This document shows positions 19,840 to 30,092 of a stretch of DNA of 64,000 nt, one piece after another. The translations under genes and the position numbers were made by a program. Each line of letters starts with the position of its first letter. The stretch's first letter is position 1. Origin of the DNA: Eumeta japonica. Lineage: Eukaryota; Arthropoda; Insecta; Lepidoptera; Psychidae. Below the pieces are notes generated by a model. That model saw only the letters and a program-made list of their open reading frames with translations. It searched no databases and was not told the DNA's origin. Location of the stretch: the NCBI GenBank assembly GCA_005406025.1, contig BGZK01000530.1, forward strand, positions 305,540 through 369,539, given 5' to 3'.

Positions 19840-20250
19840 AAACCGCCGCCCTTCCGAATCCCTTAAAAAGCTGTAATAGACGCTTACTGAAATTCCGACA
19901 ATTCGAAGGACTTATACAAGCTGAAAGAGGGCAGAGAAAAAAAAGCAAAGAAAAATCCTTATTAATTAAGGAAACGCCCGTTGATTGGCACAAAGGGGAT
20001 TAATTAAAAAGGTAAGGTGAAAAGTTAATTCATCGAGCGCTCTTTGAATACCGAAGTTCGGCCGATCGGGGCCGATTCTGACTGTAACTTTTATTAAATG
20101 GATTTGTATGAATCGCTAAAGATTTATGGAAGTTCACAAAACTGGCCCCCGTTAATTACTGTTATTACGTTTGCGCTCAGCCCGCGGCGCTTGAGCTGAA
20201 CGGAGTCCCCGTTCCGCCCCGAGAACGAAATTTTACCTGTTATTCTGACT
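19840..20250. promoter_or_regulatory. Non-repetitive candidate regulatory block
   Basis: Balanced composition with clustered binding-site-like words: CCCGTTGATTGGCACAAAGG (19975-19994; CACAAAGG resembles a TCF/Sox word), GGATTAATTAAAAAGG (19996-20011; homeodomain-type), TCGGCCGATCGGGGCCGA near 20050, and a GC patch at 20175-20222. No ORF or transposon motif. Enhancer function is inferred. Confidence 0.35.
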
Positions 20251-21190
20251 TAGACTTGCAAATAATGCTTACGTAAAAAAATAATCGCCGCTCTAATTGT
20301 TAATAACAGTATATTTTATACATACCTACAATGAGTTAAGTGAGAAGACAGGCTATTATTTATACCACCATGAAAAATCGTAAACAAAATTAAGTAACAT
20401 TCAATAACTGTAACCAATATTTCGAATGTGGTTTTCATCTACCTGAACACTTGGAGAATTAGCAATACTTGATATAATTTTTTTTTGGTTATAAATTTCA
20501 TTTCGCAATGTGTTTTTCCTAAGTGTGAGACAAAAGACAGAAATCCATATATCTCTCTTTCGTCAATCTTTATATTTTAGGATAAGCGGCCGCAACACAT
20601 AACTTGTAATGTCAGGTACAGTCTCCGTATTTTGATAACAAAATCTATCCGCTTTTATAATTCGGTCCAAACATATACATCGGCCAGATAAACGTCTTTT
20701 CTCAGTGATGTCCTGGAATTAAATTGCATTGCTGATCTTGAAGAAACTATACCGTATGTATATCTGGCTTATTTGTTTATGATATAGTTTGCATTCTAGA
20801 TGTAAAGATTTAAAACAACAAGAATCGATTGATTTTAATGAAGATTCTTTTTTAATAAAAAGAAGTTACAGAATCAAACAAAATGACAAGTAGACAAACC
20901 TTGTAGTAAACAAAGGGGTCTACTTAAAACTATAAGGCTTTCTCTATTACCATGACCGTTTCAACCTTTTTTTCATTGATCACATATAAAAATGAGATTA
21001 TTACATTTTTTTTGAAGAATAACTATTTATTCTAGATACACTTTTCGATTAATAAAACAATTTATTTTCAGAAATATATTCAGCTTGATCACCTAAAATT
21101 TCTATACATTGATATTATAAATATTTAAAGAATTTAATAATTTTTATATCAAATTATTGCAGTCGACACCTTAACATTAATAAAAGTTGC
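20251..21190. other. AT-rich intron sequence, nothing recognised
   Basis: No supported features. Confidence 0.5.
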
Positions 21191-21233
21191 TATTTTCCAA
21201 TTCCTTTTAGAAAACTAAAAGGAATTGGAAATA
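21191..21233. repeat. Short near-perfect hairpin, 17-bp arms
   Basis: TTTCCAATTCCTTTTAG, a 4-base AAAA loop, then CTAAAAGGAATTGGAAA. Perfect over 17 bp. Such tight palindromes are typical of template-switch events or tiny foldbacks. Confidence 0.85.
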
Positions 21234-21959
21234 CACATTGCCATATTCGCATTTAAATATTTATTCACAATCAGTGTTCTCTGCTGTGCAACCCGTTAGT
21301 CATTTCGTATTTTATTTCTGTATAAAATTTAATTACTTTCAGTAAATTACTTTTAGTAATACCCTCATATTAAATTTTAAAAAGTTATCATTAATTCGCG
21401 GGGTTGCCGCTCTTTATTCCCATTGGTTTTCACTATGTGTTAAAATGTTGTCACTCCTGTGACTTGAACATAGTACCAATCGCATTGCATATACGCATTC
21501 ATTCGTTCGTTGAACTGTCAACCATAGCACTTGTTACTGGAATTTGTGTTTGTTATTATCAGGTATTACGGTTGTTTCTCGATTAAATTGAATCAGAAAA
21601 AGTGATTAAACAAATTATTTTGTAATAAACATAAACGGAACGCAATGTGCAAGATTATAAAGTATTTGTAATTTATTGAAAATGGCCGCTTCAAGTATGA
21701 AAATTAAAAAAACATTTTAATATTCTATTGTGACATTCGATATTATGTACGGTGATTCTAATGAGTTCGTTGAAGCGAATAATAGATTTAATTTAAAAAA
21801 TAATGCAAAATATATACTCAATACACATGGGCATCTTTCGACGATTTGTTCTGCCGTATTAAGTTTGTTATTACTAAGTTAGGTATTCAAAGTTACTCAC
21901 ACCAAGCTACACCTTTTCGTGTCCACGTAGTTTCTAAGTCTAAACATAAACTATACAAA
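21234..21959. other. AT-rich intron sequence, possible diverged Bel-Pao upstream part
   Basis: No clear motif until about 21960, where the Bel-Pao reading becomes recognisable. The earlier part could be decayed pol sequence, but I cannot show it. Confidence 0.35.
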
Positions 21960-22714
21960 CGAAGCGTTTCTAGCTACGCAAACTCTACGTCAAATCGCAA
22001 AGAATGAAGAAACTTTATATCCACAGGCTGCATCTATTGTAACTACAGTCGTCTAAATGGACGACTTAGTCTCTTCGTCAGCTTCTGAGTATAAAGCCGC
22101 TATTGTAGCGCAGCAACTCATCGATCTCTTCAAGGCTGGAGGCTTCGATTTAGTCAAGTGGACTTGCAATTCTTCGCAGCTTTTACGAATAATTCCCGCT
22201 TCGTATCGTCAATCAGAAATAGTTGAATTTGACTCTATAAGTGTAACAAAAATAGCTGGCCTTCATTGGCATCCTGGCTTAGGCATTTTTTTTTTTGGTT
22301 TTCTGTTTCTAGTACAGAAAAAAATGTACTAAACGTAGCGTCTTATCCACGACTATGTAACATTCTAGGTCTAGTCATTCCTGTCATTGCCTATGCAAGG
22401 TACTCATACAGCAATTGTGGTTGGAAAAAATAGACTGGGACTCTACACCGCCACGCTATGTAGTCAAGTTATGGAGATTGTTCATAGAAGTGTTGCTTAT
22501 ACTTTCACAGCTTTCTTTCCTGGGACCTTTGGGTGTACCTACGTCATCTTGCGTTTAGATATGGGCATTTGCGGATGCGAGAGAAAGGCCTATGGGTGTG
22601 TTATCTATACACATGTTATACATGATAATGAAGCCATCACGAGACTGATTTGCTGTAAGTCTCGGGTTGTTCCTCTAAAAACGATAACATTAGCTAGACT
22701 ACAGTTACATGCTA
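21960..22714 (+). pseudogene. Bel-Pao pol pseudogene, reverse transcriptase to RNase H
   Basis: Readable in several frames: FLATQTLRQIAKNEETLYPQ, then *MDDLVSS, the family's YxDDxVS catalytic box with the Tyr replaced by a stop. Next come QQLIDLFKAGGFDLVKW, SIPASxRQSE-like IIPASYRQSEIVEFD, and KIAGLHWHPGL. Further on are a CNILGLVIPVIAYARY-like patch, REKAYGCVIYTHV-like text (the family's EKAYGAVIY) and RLICCKSRVVPLKTITLAR, which is the RNase H start. A mariner inserted at the TA at 22715 cuts the reading. Many frameshifts and stops; dead. Confidence 0.75.
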
Positions 22715-22716
22715 TA

Positions 22717-23978
22717 CGAGGGCTACTATTTATGTGTCCGGAATATCAAAAAGAAACAAACTATCAATTAATATGATTTTATCGCTTTTAAAAGTACTCG
22801 CAATGATGAATAAAGCACTTTTTTCATTCGATGAAACGTATTTTTATAGCACTTTTTCCATTTTGATTGAGGTATCACCAACATTTCGAACGCATCAACA
22901 GCCTCTTCGTGGCTCGGAAAACGTTGACCAAATTATTTACTCTTCACGTTTGGATATATATAGTAATTTTTAGGTTCCGAATCTGAGATATACAGTGGAT
23001 GACCTGTCAATTCAGACCTTCCAAAGACCGAGTTCTTTCGGCCGACGTATGACCGCCAACATCACCATGATGAAGAATAATTTTTCGTTGTCGGTTGTTA
23101 TTTCTTATTTCTTCAAAGACATCTGACAAACAAACAGTCGTGTATCACTCCGAATTAACCACTTTACAATTCTCTAGTGGCACTGTAACTACATGTCCAT
23201 TTATGTCAAAAAATCAGGCAACCATTTGCTTCAAAGTGCTTTTGGCACGAATCACTTTTGTTGGGTTCGGCTCATCTTGGAACTCCCACACCGTTGACTG
23301 TTTAGATTCGGGGTCATACGCATAGATCCAGGAATTGTTACCTGTGTAGCTATTGTAAATAGCTTTTGAAGCACCATGATTGTATTTTTTTCTCATTTTT
23401 AGCACCAATCGACACGAGCTTGTTTTTGATCGATACTCAAGTTGTACGGAAGTCAACGCGAACAATTTTTTTACAGCCAAATTTTCTTGTAGGTATTCTC
23501 GTCATACTTATGCCCAGGGACGCCTTTATCTCGCGATATGTAACATGACGATCTTGCATTATTAGTTCACGCATAGGCATCAATATTTTGTGACCGAACA
23601 ACCGATTTAGGGCGACCTTTTTTAAAATTCGTCCGTGAGCATAGACCGCTCACGATTAAATTTACTTAACCAGTGCTACACAGTGGTTTTTGGTTGTGCT
23701 TCAGCTTCAAAAGTAAAAGTGAGTTGATCTGTCCACTGTTTTTAAGTTAAGTCACGCCAAAAGTTGTAATAAATCATCTTACGAAAATATTCACGAGTTA
23801 AATCCATGATGATAAAAACATGCAATTTTCAAAATGATGCCACAATGGTAAAACAATTAACAATTACATGAAAAATACTATATTCTGCAGCTAAGGAGTC
23901 CATTTTTAAATGTTGTATTTATTTTTCAAATATTGTTTTATATGTGGCCAATTCCGAATACATAAATAGCAGCCCTCG
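22717..23978 (-). mobile_element. Mariner transposon copy 1 (1262 bp), inactive
   Basis: Inverted ends CGAGGGCTACTATTTATGTG (left) and the reverse complement of CGAGGGCTGCTATTTATGTA (right), each beside TA, give a full-length mariner. Minus-strand pieces of transposase: the start near 23810, then a stretch with TGNNSWIYAYDPESKQSTVW, where the usual first catalytic Asp (GDES) is replaced, then a C-terminal QRFPSHEEAVDAF-like region near 22880-22920. Several stops and frameshifts. It sits in Bel-Pao pol sequence. A close relative is at 35444-36714. Confidence 0.88.
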
Positions 23979-23980
23979 TA

Positions 23981-24294
23981 ATATTGATATTTAAATTAAC
24001 AAACATTGTGTTTAACACGTTGTCACCGCGCCATCACATCTACGCATTTAGCGACTCTACAGTCGCATTATATTAGGTACATTCCTCTCCACATCGATTT
24101 AACACTTTCGTTGTTAATTGCATCACGCAGTATCAATCAAATCTGTTAGCGGATCATATTTACCATATATTGGGAATCTAAAATTCAAGAGATCTCTTAT
24201 AACGTGGTCACGCTCCATTGCAACTTCTTCAGCACAAACTGTGGTTTACAGGTCCCACTTGGACATTGCTTCCAAGAGATAAATAACCTGCGGA
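23981..24294 (+). pseudogene. Bel-Pao pol pseudogene, middle part after the mariner
   Basis: The Bel-Pao reading continues beyond the mariner. Near 24215-24280 it gives QLLQHKLWFTGPTWTLLPRD, matching the family's LLxHxLWWxGPxWL segment between RNase H and integrase. The stretch before it is too decayed to read. The foldback MITE at 24295 interrupts it. Confidence 0.6.
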
Positions 24295-24409
24295 CCTAGC
24301 ATGACGGCCTAGACAAGGATCTCTCTATAGGACAGTCCCGTTCGCTCATCACTTTAGTGCGACAAGGACAGACCTATAGAGAGACTCTCGTCTAGGACGT
24401 CATGCTAGG
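24295..24409. mobile_element. Foldback MITE (115 bp)
   Basis: CCTAGCATGACGGCCTAGAC at 24295 matches the reverse complement of the right end (CCTAGCATGACGTCCTAGAC). Pairing goes on through TCTCTCTATAGG for about 45 bp per arm. Almost the whole unit is a hairpin. It lies inside Bel-Pao sequence. Confidence 0.8.
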
Positions 24410-25019
24410 CCCACTGTTCGCAACTTTTCTATTGATAGCTCTGCATCAGTGTTAGAGGAAAAAATTATTTAACATATCATTATCGTTTCTAATGAAAACC
24501 CTCTCTTAAAACTTTATTTAAAATTTTCATAATCGAATAAATTTCTTCGCTGTCTCGTTTTCGTTTTACGCTTCATTCATAAACTCCCGAGTTACGATTT
24601 AATAACCGCAATAAATTTAGATTTCGCGCAAATGTATGTTTTGATTATTTTCCAGAAATCACAATTTTCCAAAGACTTTATTAGTTTAATTAAAGGAAAT
24701 TCTTGTTCGTCTATACTTGTAAGTTATCGCCTTACGTTCACGAAAAGGCAATTTGTGTAGGAGGTCGTTTTAAAAATTCTTCTTTCAACTACACGCAGAA
24801 ACATCCTATCGCTTTACCTAACCATGATCACATAGTTGTTCTCATAATCGATTATTATCATCAAAGATATTAATCACGCCGGTCCTCAAATTCTTTTCTC
24901 TATCTCAAATTCTTCTTCTGAGATAGCGCTTTTGGATAACCTCCGCTCGTAAGGTAGTTCGCGCACGTGTCCATAAATGTAATTTTTGTTTTGAAACGAA
25001 TCCAAAACCGATATTTCCC
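24410..25019. other. Decayed sequence between Bel-Pao parts
   Basis: By position this should hold the integrase N-terminal part of the Bel-Pao element, but I cannot read a convincing motif. No other feature seen. Confidence 0.4.
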
Positions 25020-25360
25020 ATAATGTAAAATTTACCAGCGCGCCGTCTAGAATAGACTAAACCATTTATACGTACAAGCGTCGATTATGCCGGACCGCTT
25101 TACATCACTATAGCTCGCAAACGTGAAGTGCGTTCTCAAAAATTGTATATTTGTCTCTTTATTTAACTTGCCATTCGTGCTGTTCATTTATAATTGGCAT
25201 CTGATCTTAGTTCAACTATTTTCTGGACATTTTCAAACGTTTCTGATCCCGCCATGGACTTTAAAGTTCATTTATAGTGATATTGGTACAAATTGCATAG
25301 GTGCTAAAGTGTACCTAAATGAACTTTACGCTTTTCTAAAATCCAGTAAGTATTAAAGGT
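25020..25360 (+). pseudogene. Bel-Pao integrase pseudogene fragment
   Basis: The text NLPARRLE, TKPFIRTSVDYAGPLYIT (the family's VDYAGP with the first catalytic Asp), SQKLYICLFI, AIRAVHL, and in another frame FIYSDIGTNCIGAKVYLNEL (SDxGTNFxGA with the second Asp) spells an integrase core. Stops and frameshifts break it. Together with 21960-22714 and 24215-24280 it marks one long Bel-Pao relic in + orientation. Confidence 0.75.
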
Positions 25361-25589
25361 ACTTCGCCAATAAGCTCTCCACTAAGTGCATTGTAAGAAC
25401 TGGAGAAATTCCTGGCAGAACAAACAAAGAAACGTCGAGAACAACGAAAGGTAAGCTAGATGCGATTCCAGAGACAGTATTACAATGCCTGGTTCCTATC
25501 CGCGAGTTTTCTCACACTTACGCATCTACTTTATGTGCCCATTGGATTTGTAAGGTCTTTCGAAGGGATGGAAACCACCATCCTATATG
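25361..25589. other. Unassigned sequence between Bel-Pao and mariner relics
   Basis: No clear motif. A 69-codon ORF starts at 25460 but has no recognisable domain. Confidence 0.4.
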
Positions 25590-26006
25590 TTTTGATCACG
25601 CGGCGTACAGCATCAACGTTTTTGTTGTTCACAACGTGTACAGGCGACCATCACGAAATTCGTCACTGAGATTGACACGGCCGCGCTTTGATTCTGCTAA
25701 CCAATTACAAATATTCGTCTTGCATGGTGATCCATCGCCAAAAGCAATTCGAAGATAAGCGAGTCTCTTCTGAACTGTCAAATTTCACTTAAAATTGTAG
25801 AAAATCATTCCACAAAATTTTTCACGGCTTAAATCCATAGTAATGACGACACACAATTTTTAAAACGACGCCACAACGTAGAAACAATTGATAGATGAAA
25901 CCAACTGCATTATACATTCAAAAAGTTCCATTTTCAAATGTGTCAGTTACTTTTTAAATATTGTTTATGTAAAAGGCCAGTTCCAGAACTTATAGTTCAC
26001 CCCACG
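25590..26006 (-). mobile_element. Mariner 5'-end relic
   Basis: The right border CGTGGGGTGAACTATAAG beside TA (26007-26008) is a diverged version of the 22717/35444 mariner end. The minus strand encodes MDLSREKFCGMIFYNFK and, after a stop, KTNICNWLAESKRGRVNLSD and FRDGRLYT, the N-terminal DNA-binding half of a mariner transposase. Similarity stops near 25590, so the catalytic half is missing. Confidence 0.7.
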
Positions 26007-26009
26007 TAT

Positions 26010-26689
26010 TTAATATATCAGTGTATATAATAAGATAATTTACTGATATATAGAATGTTATATTTGTCGATGAATTGCGTAAACTGACTTCACACAAAAA
26101 TAAGATCAAAATTAAAATCGGTAAAGAAACGATGAACGAAGCAATCAAAAATTTTTTGTCATCTCTTTCTTGCAAAACGGAGTTAACGTTATTATATATG
26201 GCGTTAGTAAACAATAACGTCGTTGGGTACGAATGTCTTCTCTATCTAAATAGCAATTTACAAAAACATTACTGAGGCATTTTTATAGTTATTAAAAAAA
26301 CGCTTTTGATACGCTCTTACTCAAATAAAAAGCTATAAATACAATAGTATTAAAAAATAGTAAGCTATTCTATTGTAATAATAGATTAGGTTTTGTACAC
26401 CAGTTTGTACTATGTAATACAATATGAAAATGAAATCGGAACATGAAAGTCACATTTATTGTCAACATTATCAATTTATTTTTGTGACAAAAAGTTATAG
26501 GTCGATCTCCTGCTTTCCTGTGTTCCGGCGACCAATAAGTATCAAGTATAATTAACCATCAGTATATAATAAACAATGAATACCTGTTCGTTGGTAAGCG
26601 AATCACTTAAGAACGGCTATACCCATTTGGTTAGTTTATTTTTTTAAAGTCCGTAATAGTCCTAATAAAATCGTTAGGAAAAGAAAAAT
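26010..26689. other. AT-rich intron sequence, nothing recognised
   Basis: No supported gene. The 74- and 66-codon ORFs on opposite strands are chance overlaps. Confidence 0.45.
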
Positions 26690-27330
26690 TCGAAAATTTG
26701 AAAATTCGGGTAAAATTGAATGGTCTTTTTTTGAGGAAGCTTTATATCAACTTATTACCATAACCCATCATTCAGACGATATGGATAAGCTTTTTTTTGT
26801 TCGGAATCAAAAGGGAGATCAAAATTGAGATTCTTAACCAAACTTTCTCAATATTTGCTTAGGGGCTAAAAATGTTTGAGGTCTGGAGTTATCATGTTGA
26901 AAAATCACAACCTTTCTATTGATCGATTCCGTTTTATTTCTAATTCTTGCTTTAGTCTCATCGATTATTAGCAGTAGAGATCCGAATTTATGATTTTTCC
27001 GACAGTAAAAGCTCATAATGAATAATGCCTTTCCAATCCCCCCACACACATAGCATCAATATAATGTAAGTTAATCCAGGTTTCGCTATCGACTGTGGAG
27101 CTTGCTTGCCTTTTTATCATGGTGTTTTTCACACGTTCTTGTCGTCGGTAATCCATTTTTCATCACCAGCGATTAATATTTAAAAAAACGGTGAATTTTC
27201 GTTATGTTTCAATAGAGGATCGCAAATGATTAGACTACTCATTTGATTTCTTTCAATGAACTCGTGAAACCTAAGAATGGAGCTTTTTTGTATATCCAGC
27301 TACAAATATACCCGAAAATTTTGTGTTAAC
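26690..27330 (-). pseudogene. Cecropia-type mariner transposase fragment 1
   Basis: The minus strand gives AGYTKKLHS, AGDEKWITDDKNV (first catalytic Asp), KGKQAPQSIAKPGLT, LCVWGDWKGIIHYELL, then VVIFQHDNSRPQTFLAP (second Asp) and LRKFG. This is the middle and C-terminal part of a mariner transposase of the cecropia type. Stops and frameshifts throughout, and no TIR found. A parallel copy is at 28110-28860. Confidence 0.7.
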
Positions 27331-27555
27331 CATTAAAATTTTGTGTTTACAGAGACGTTGATGCAAAAAAAGTAAATTTTCCGAAGAATGGGCATACTAT
27401 TTTTTCATTCAGAAATATGTTTATGTTTTCATACTTACTCCAAAATACAGTTGAAAATATGTTTTTTATACTAATTTTAATAAATGCAGGTAAAGATAAA
27501 CTACATGTACTATTACTAACATAAGCACATACACAAATTTATGAGCAAACACCGA
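27331..27555. other. AT-rich intron sequence
   Basis: No feature recognised. Confidence 0.4.
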
Positions 27556-27559
27556 ATCT

Positions 27560-27835
27560 CTCCTCGAAATCAACAAACAGTTTTCTTCTGCATCTGCGTC
27601 ATTTCTTTAAATAGGATGATAAGTCGAAACGGCGCACCAAAAAAAAGATCCGCTGTAGTGGGGTCGGGAGTAAAAGTTAAAACCGTGCACAAATATTGGC
27701 ATCCGACCCGCGGGTCTGCGAGATGGAAAATAAACAGCGCTCGTGCGCAAGGCGGCGCCGCGCGGCTGTTTGCCCAGCGCCGGCCGCCGCAGCACGGAGC
27801 TATTGCCTTAGCTTAGTACTAAAAGAAGAATTATT
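27560..27835. promoter_or_regulatory. GC-rich island between mariner fragments
   Basis: 27700-27800 is GC- and CpG-rich (GGCGGCGCCGCGCGGC, CCAGCGCCGGCCGCCGC). It has no TGATTRAT octamer. The ORFs across it (91 and 128 codons) lack domains. It may be a CpG-type regulatory island (inference). Confidence 0.3.
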
Positions 27836-28109
27836 GGTTCGGGCAACAGGAAATATTCAACTCGGGCACCGAATCTTACACCTGACAGATGTCGCTGGTG
27901 GCAGTGGTGTTGCAACTTTTAAAACAAACAAGGCACTAAAAGAAATACTAGATAATTTGCAAAATTCCACAGTTGATAATCTTTCAACCGGTTATTCTAA
28001 CAATCATATACGAGTGTGGTGTGTTTGTAGTTTTTTAAAACACGTTTTAAGCTATTTTTTTCAGAAAAGGCTACTTCAATAACTATGGTTTCTTTGGCAA
28101 AGTTGTTCC

Positions 28110-28860
28110 AAAAAAGCAAAAGATTATGAATATGCTTTTTGTGAGGAATTTTATATTAACTTATTACCATAACCCACCATTCATACGATATATATAAGTA
28201 TTTTTTTTGTTCGGAATCAAAAAATAGATCTAAATTGAGATTGTCGACCAAACTATCTCAATATTTGCATAGTGGCTAAAAATGTGTGTGGTCTAGAGTT
28301 ATCGTGAAGAAAAACCAAACCCTTTCTGTTCATCAATTCTGACTGTTTTTTCTCTACTTCTTACTTGGGTATCATCAGCTGTTAGCAGTAGGGATCCGAA
28401 TTGATGGTTTTTCCCGGCGGTAAAACCTCATAATGAATAATACCCTTACAAACTCACCATACACAAAGCATCAACTTATTGCGAGTTAATCTGGATTTTG
28501 CTATAGTCTGTGGAGTTTGCTTACCTTTTGATCATGATTTTTGTACATCACGCTTATTCCAAACGGATCAAAACTGTTTTGTGGTCAATCTCCAGCTCTT
28601 CAGGTATGTCGTAAGACCTAATATGCCGATCTTGCTCTACTTTTTCTAAAACGGCATCGACTTTATCTATAACAGGTTGCCCAGGGAAATATTCATCTTT
28701 GACATCAAAATTACCAGACTGAAATCGCTGAACCAGTTTCGTGCTATTTTTACCGACACTGCATTAGGTCCATAAATGTCACAAAGTTTTTTGCGGATTA
28801 TGTCGCATTATTTCGTTTTTTTGTAATAAACTTCAAAATATATCAAATTTCTACGTCAAA
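28110..28860 (-). pseudogene. Cecropia-type mariner transposase fragment 2
   Basis: On the minus strand: RFQSGNFDVKDEYFPGQPVI, DKVDAVLEKVEQDRHIRSYD, EELEIDHKTVLIRLE, then a deletion, then KGKQTPQTIAKSRLTRNKL and weaker C-terminal text up to 28110. The segment with GDEKWI (first Asp) is deleted. The right 400 bp parallels 26690-27100 in the same orientation. Confidence 0.7.
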
Positions 28861-30051
28861 TTCACTAACTGTGGTGGACAGAAAAACAATAGAAAAATGA
28901 CGGAACACTGTTTTACTCTTTTTTTCAAATGACCTTTATTTAATCCACTAGTCCGACTTACGAATTTTTTGTATGAAAATACATCATCAAGCTTGATCTA
29001 AGGATACATTTGGTAACGATCAGTAATATAATATTAGAAGTAACAATTTCAAAGTACCACGAGGAATAAAAATTACGATGAGGTGCGGGCTAGCTAAGCA
29101 GCTATGTTTTAAATTTCATGTCTGAATATGCATGTGCCTGTTGATGTATATGCATAATGATGACAATAAAGTTATAACATCATACGAAATAAGGTAATTC
29201 ATATAATTTTAATATTAACACTAACTGTCGCCCCACGTCTCTGCCTCGTCGACATTAATATAATTTGGTATACTAATATAAAACACTAACACATCGCCTA
29301 AAATATAAGCCTGGTGGTCTGCTTATCTGCATAAAATGTGAGCTACTATTTGTCAGTGTCTTACAAATATTGGCTACACAATATGCTACTAAATTGTGTG
29401 TAAGTTATAGTAAAAGATGACTTGAAAGTCGTCCTTCTCTGTTTGATAGCCATGTTCAATAAGTATAAATAAGCAGTTTTTTGGCTTTGTTTAGAGAGAG
29501 AGAGGCATGTGGGACGAAATTAGCATTGAGATAGTAGGTTGGAGGGGAAAGGTAGAGAGACATGGAATGAGGAAGAGGCGATAGAAAAAGGGAAAGAGAA
29601 AAAGGAATAGAAATTGAACTCGGGAAAAAGTTCAAAGTTAAAATTGCTAACGATACCAGGATCAGGTTGCAGATCTTGGTTTTCATGAAAATCAAAATGT
29701 CGATCTAGATTCTGTATCCACACAAGCGGATTCCGAGCAAAAGTCAATATTTTATTTTGAAATTAAGTAAATCATCAATCTCAAATCGGCGCCGTTGCTA
29801 TTTATTAAATTCGCAATTTGAGTTATTAAACCAATTTTATGCGTTACAATTTTTATTTTAAGTGACATATTTTTTTTTCGCACTACTAAGTCAATATATT
29901 ATCATATAAATGTATTTTATTAACTTTCAAATAATAGATATCTTGTTTTTTTGTTATACGCTAAAAGCCGGCAAGATTTTATCGGGCAAAGAAACAAGTG
30001 CTTATTGTAAGTTCAATGTCTTTTCAAATAACATTTTTGTACATAAAAAAC
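28861..30051. other. Intron sequence, nothing certain
   Basis: A purine-rich stretch at 29490-29620 (GAGAGAGAGAGG and GGAAAGAG words) may be a simple-repeat relic. The 75-79-codon minus ORFs there are tract effects. Confidence 0.45.
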
Positions 30052-30092
30052 TCAGGCCACCACTGATTAAGAGAACATTAATCAGTGGTCGT
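30052..30092. repeat. Short hairpin
   Basis: ACCACTGATTAA, loop GAGAACA, TTAATCAGTGGT, with weaker pairing further out. It lies just before a T run. Confidence 0.7.

Noticed and set aside
27696..28082. 128-codon ORF between mariner fragments
   Set aside because: No motif and spans a GC island and AT-rich sequence; treated as chance.
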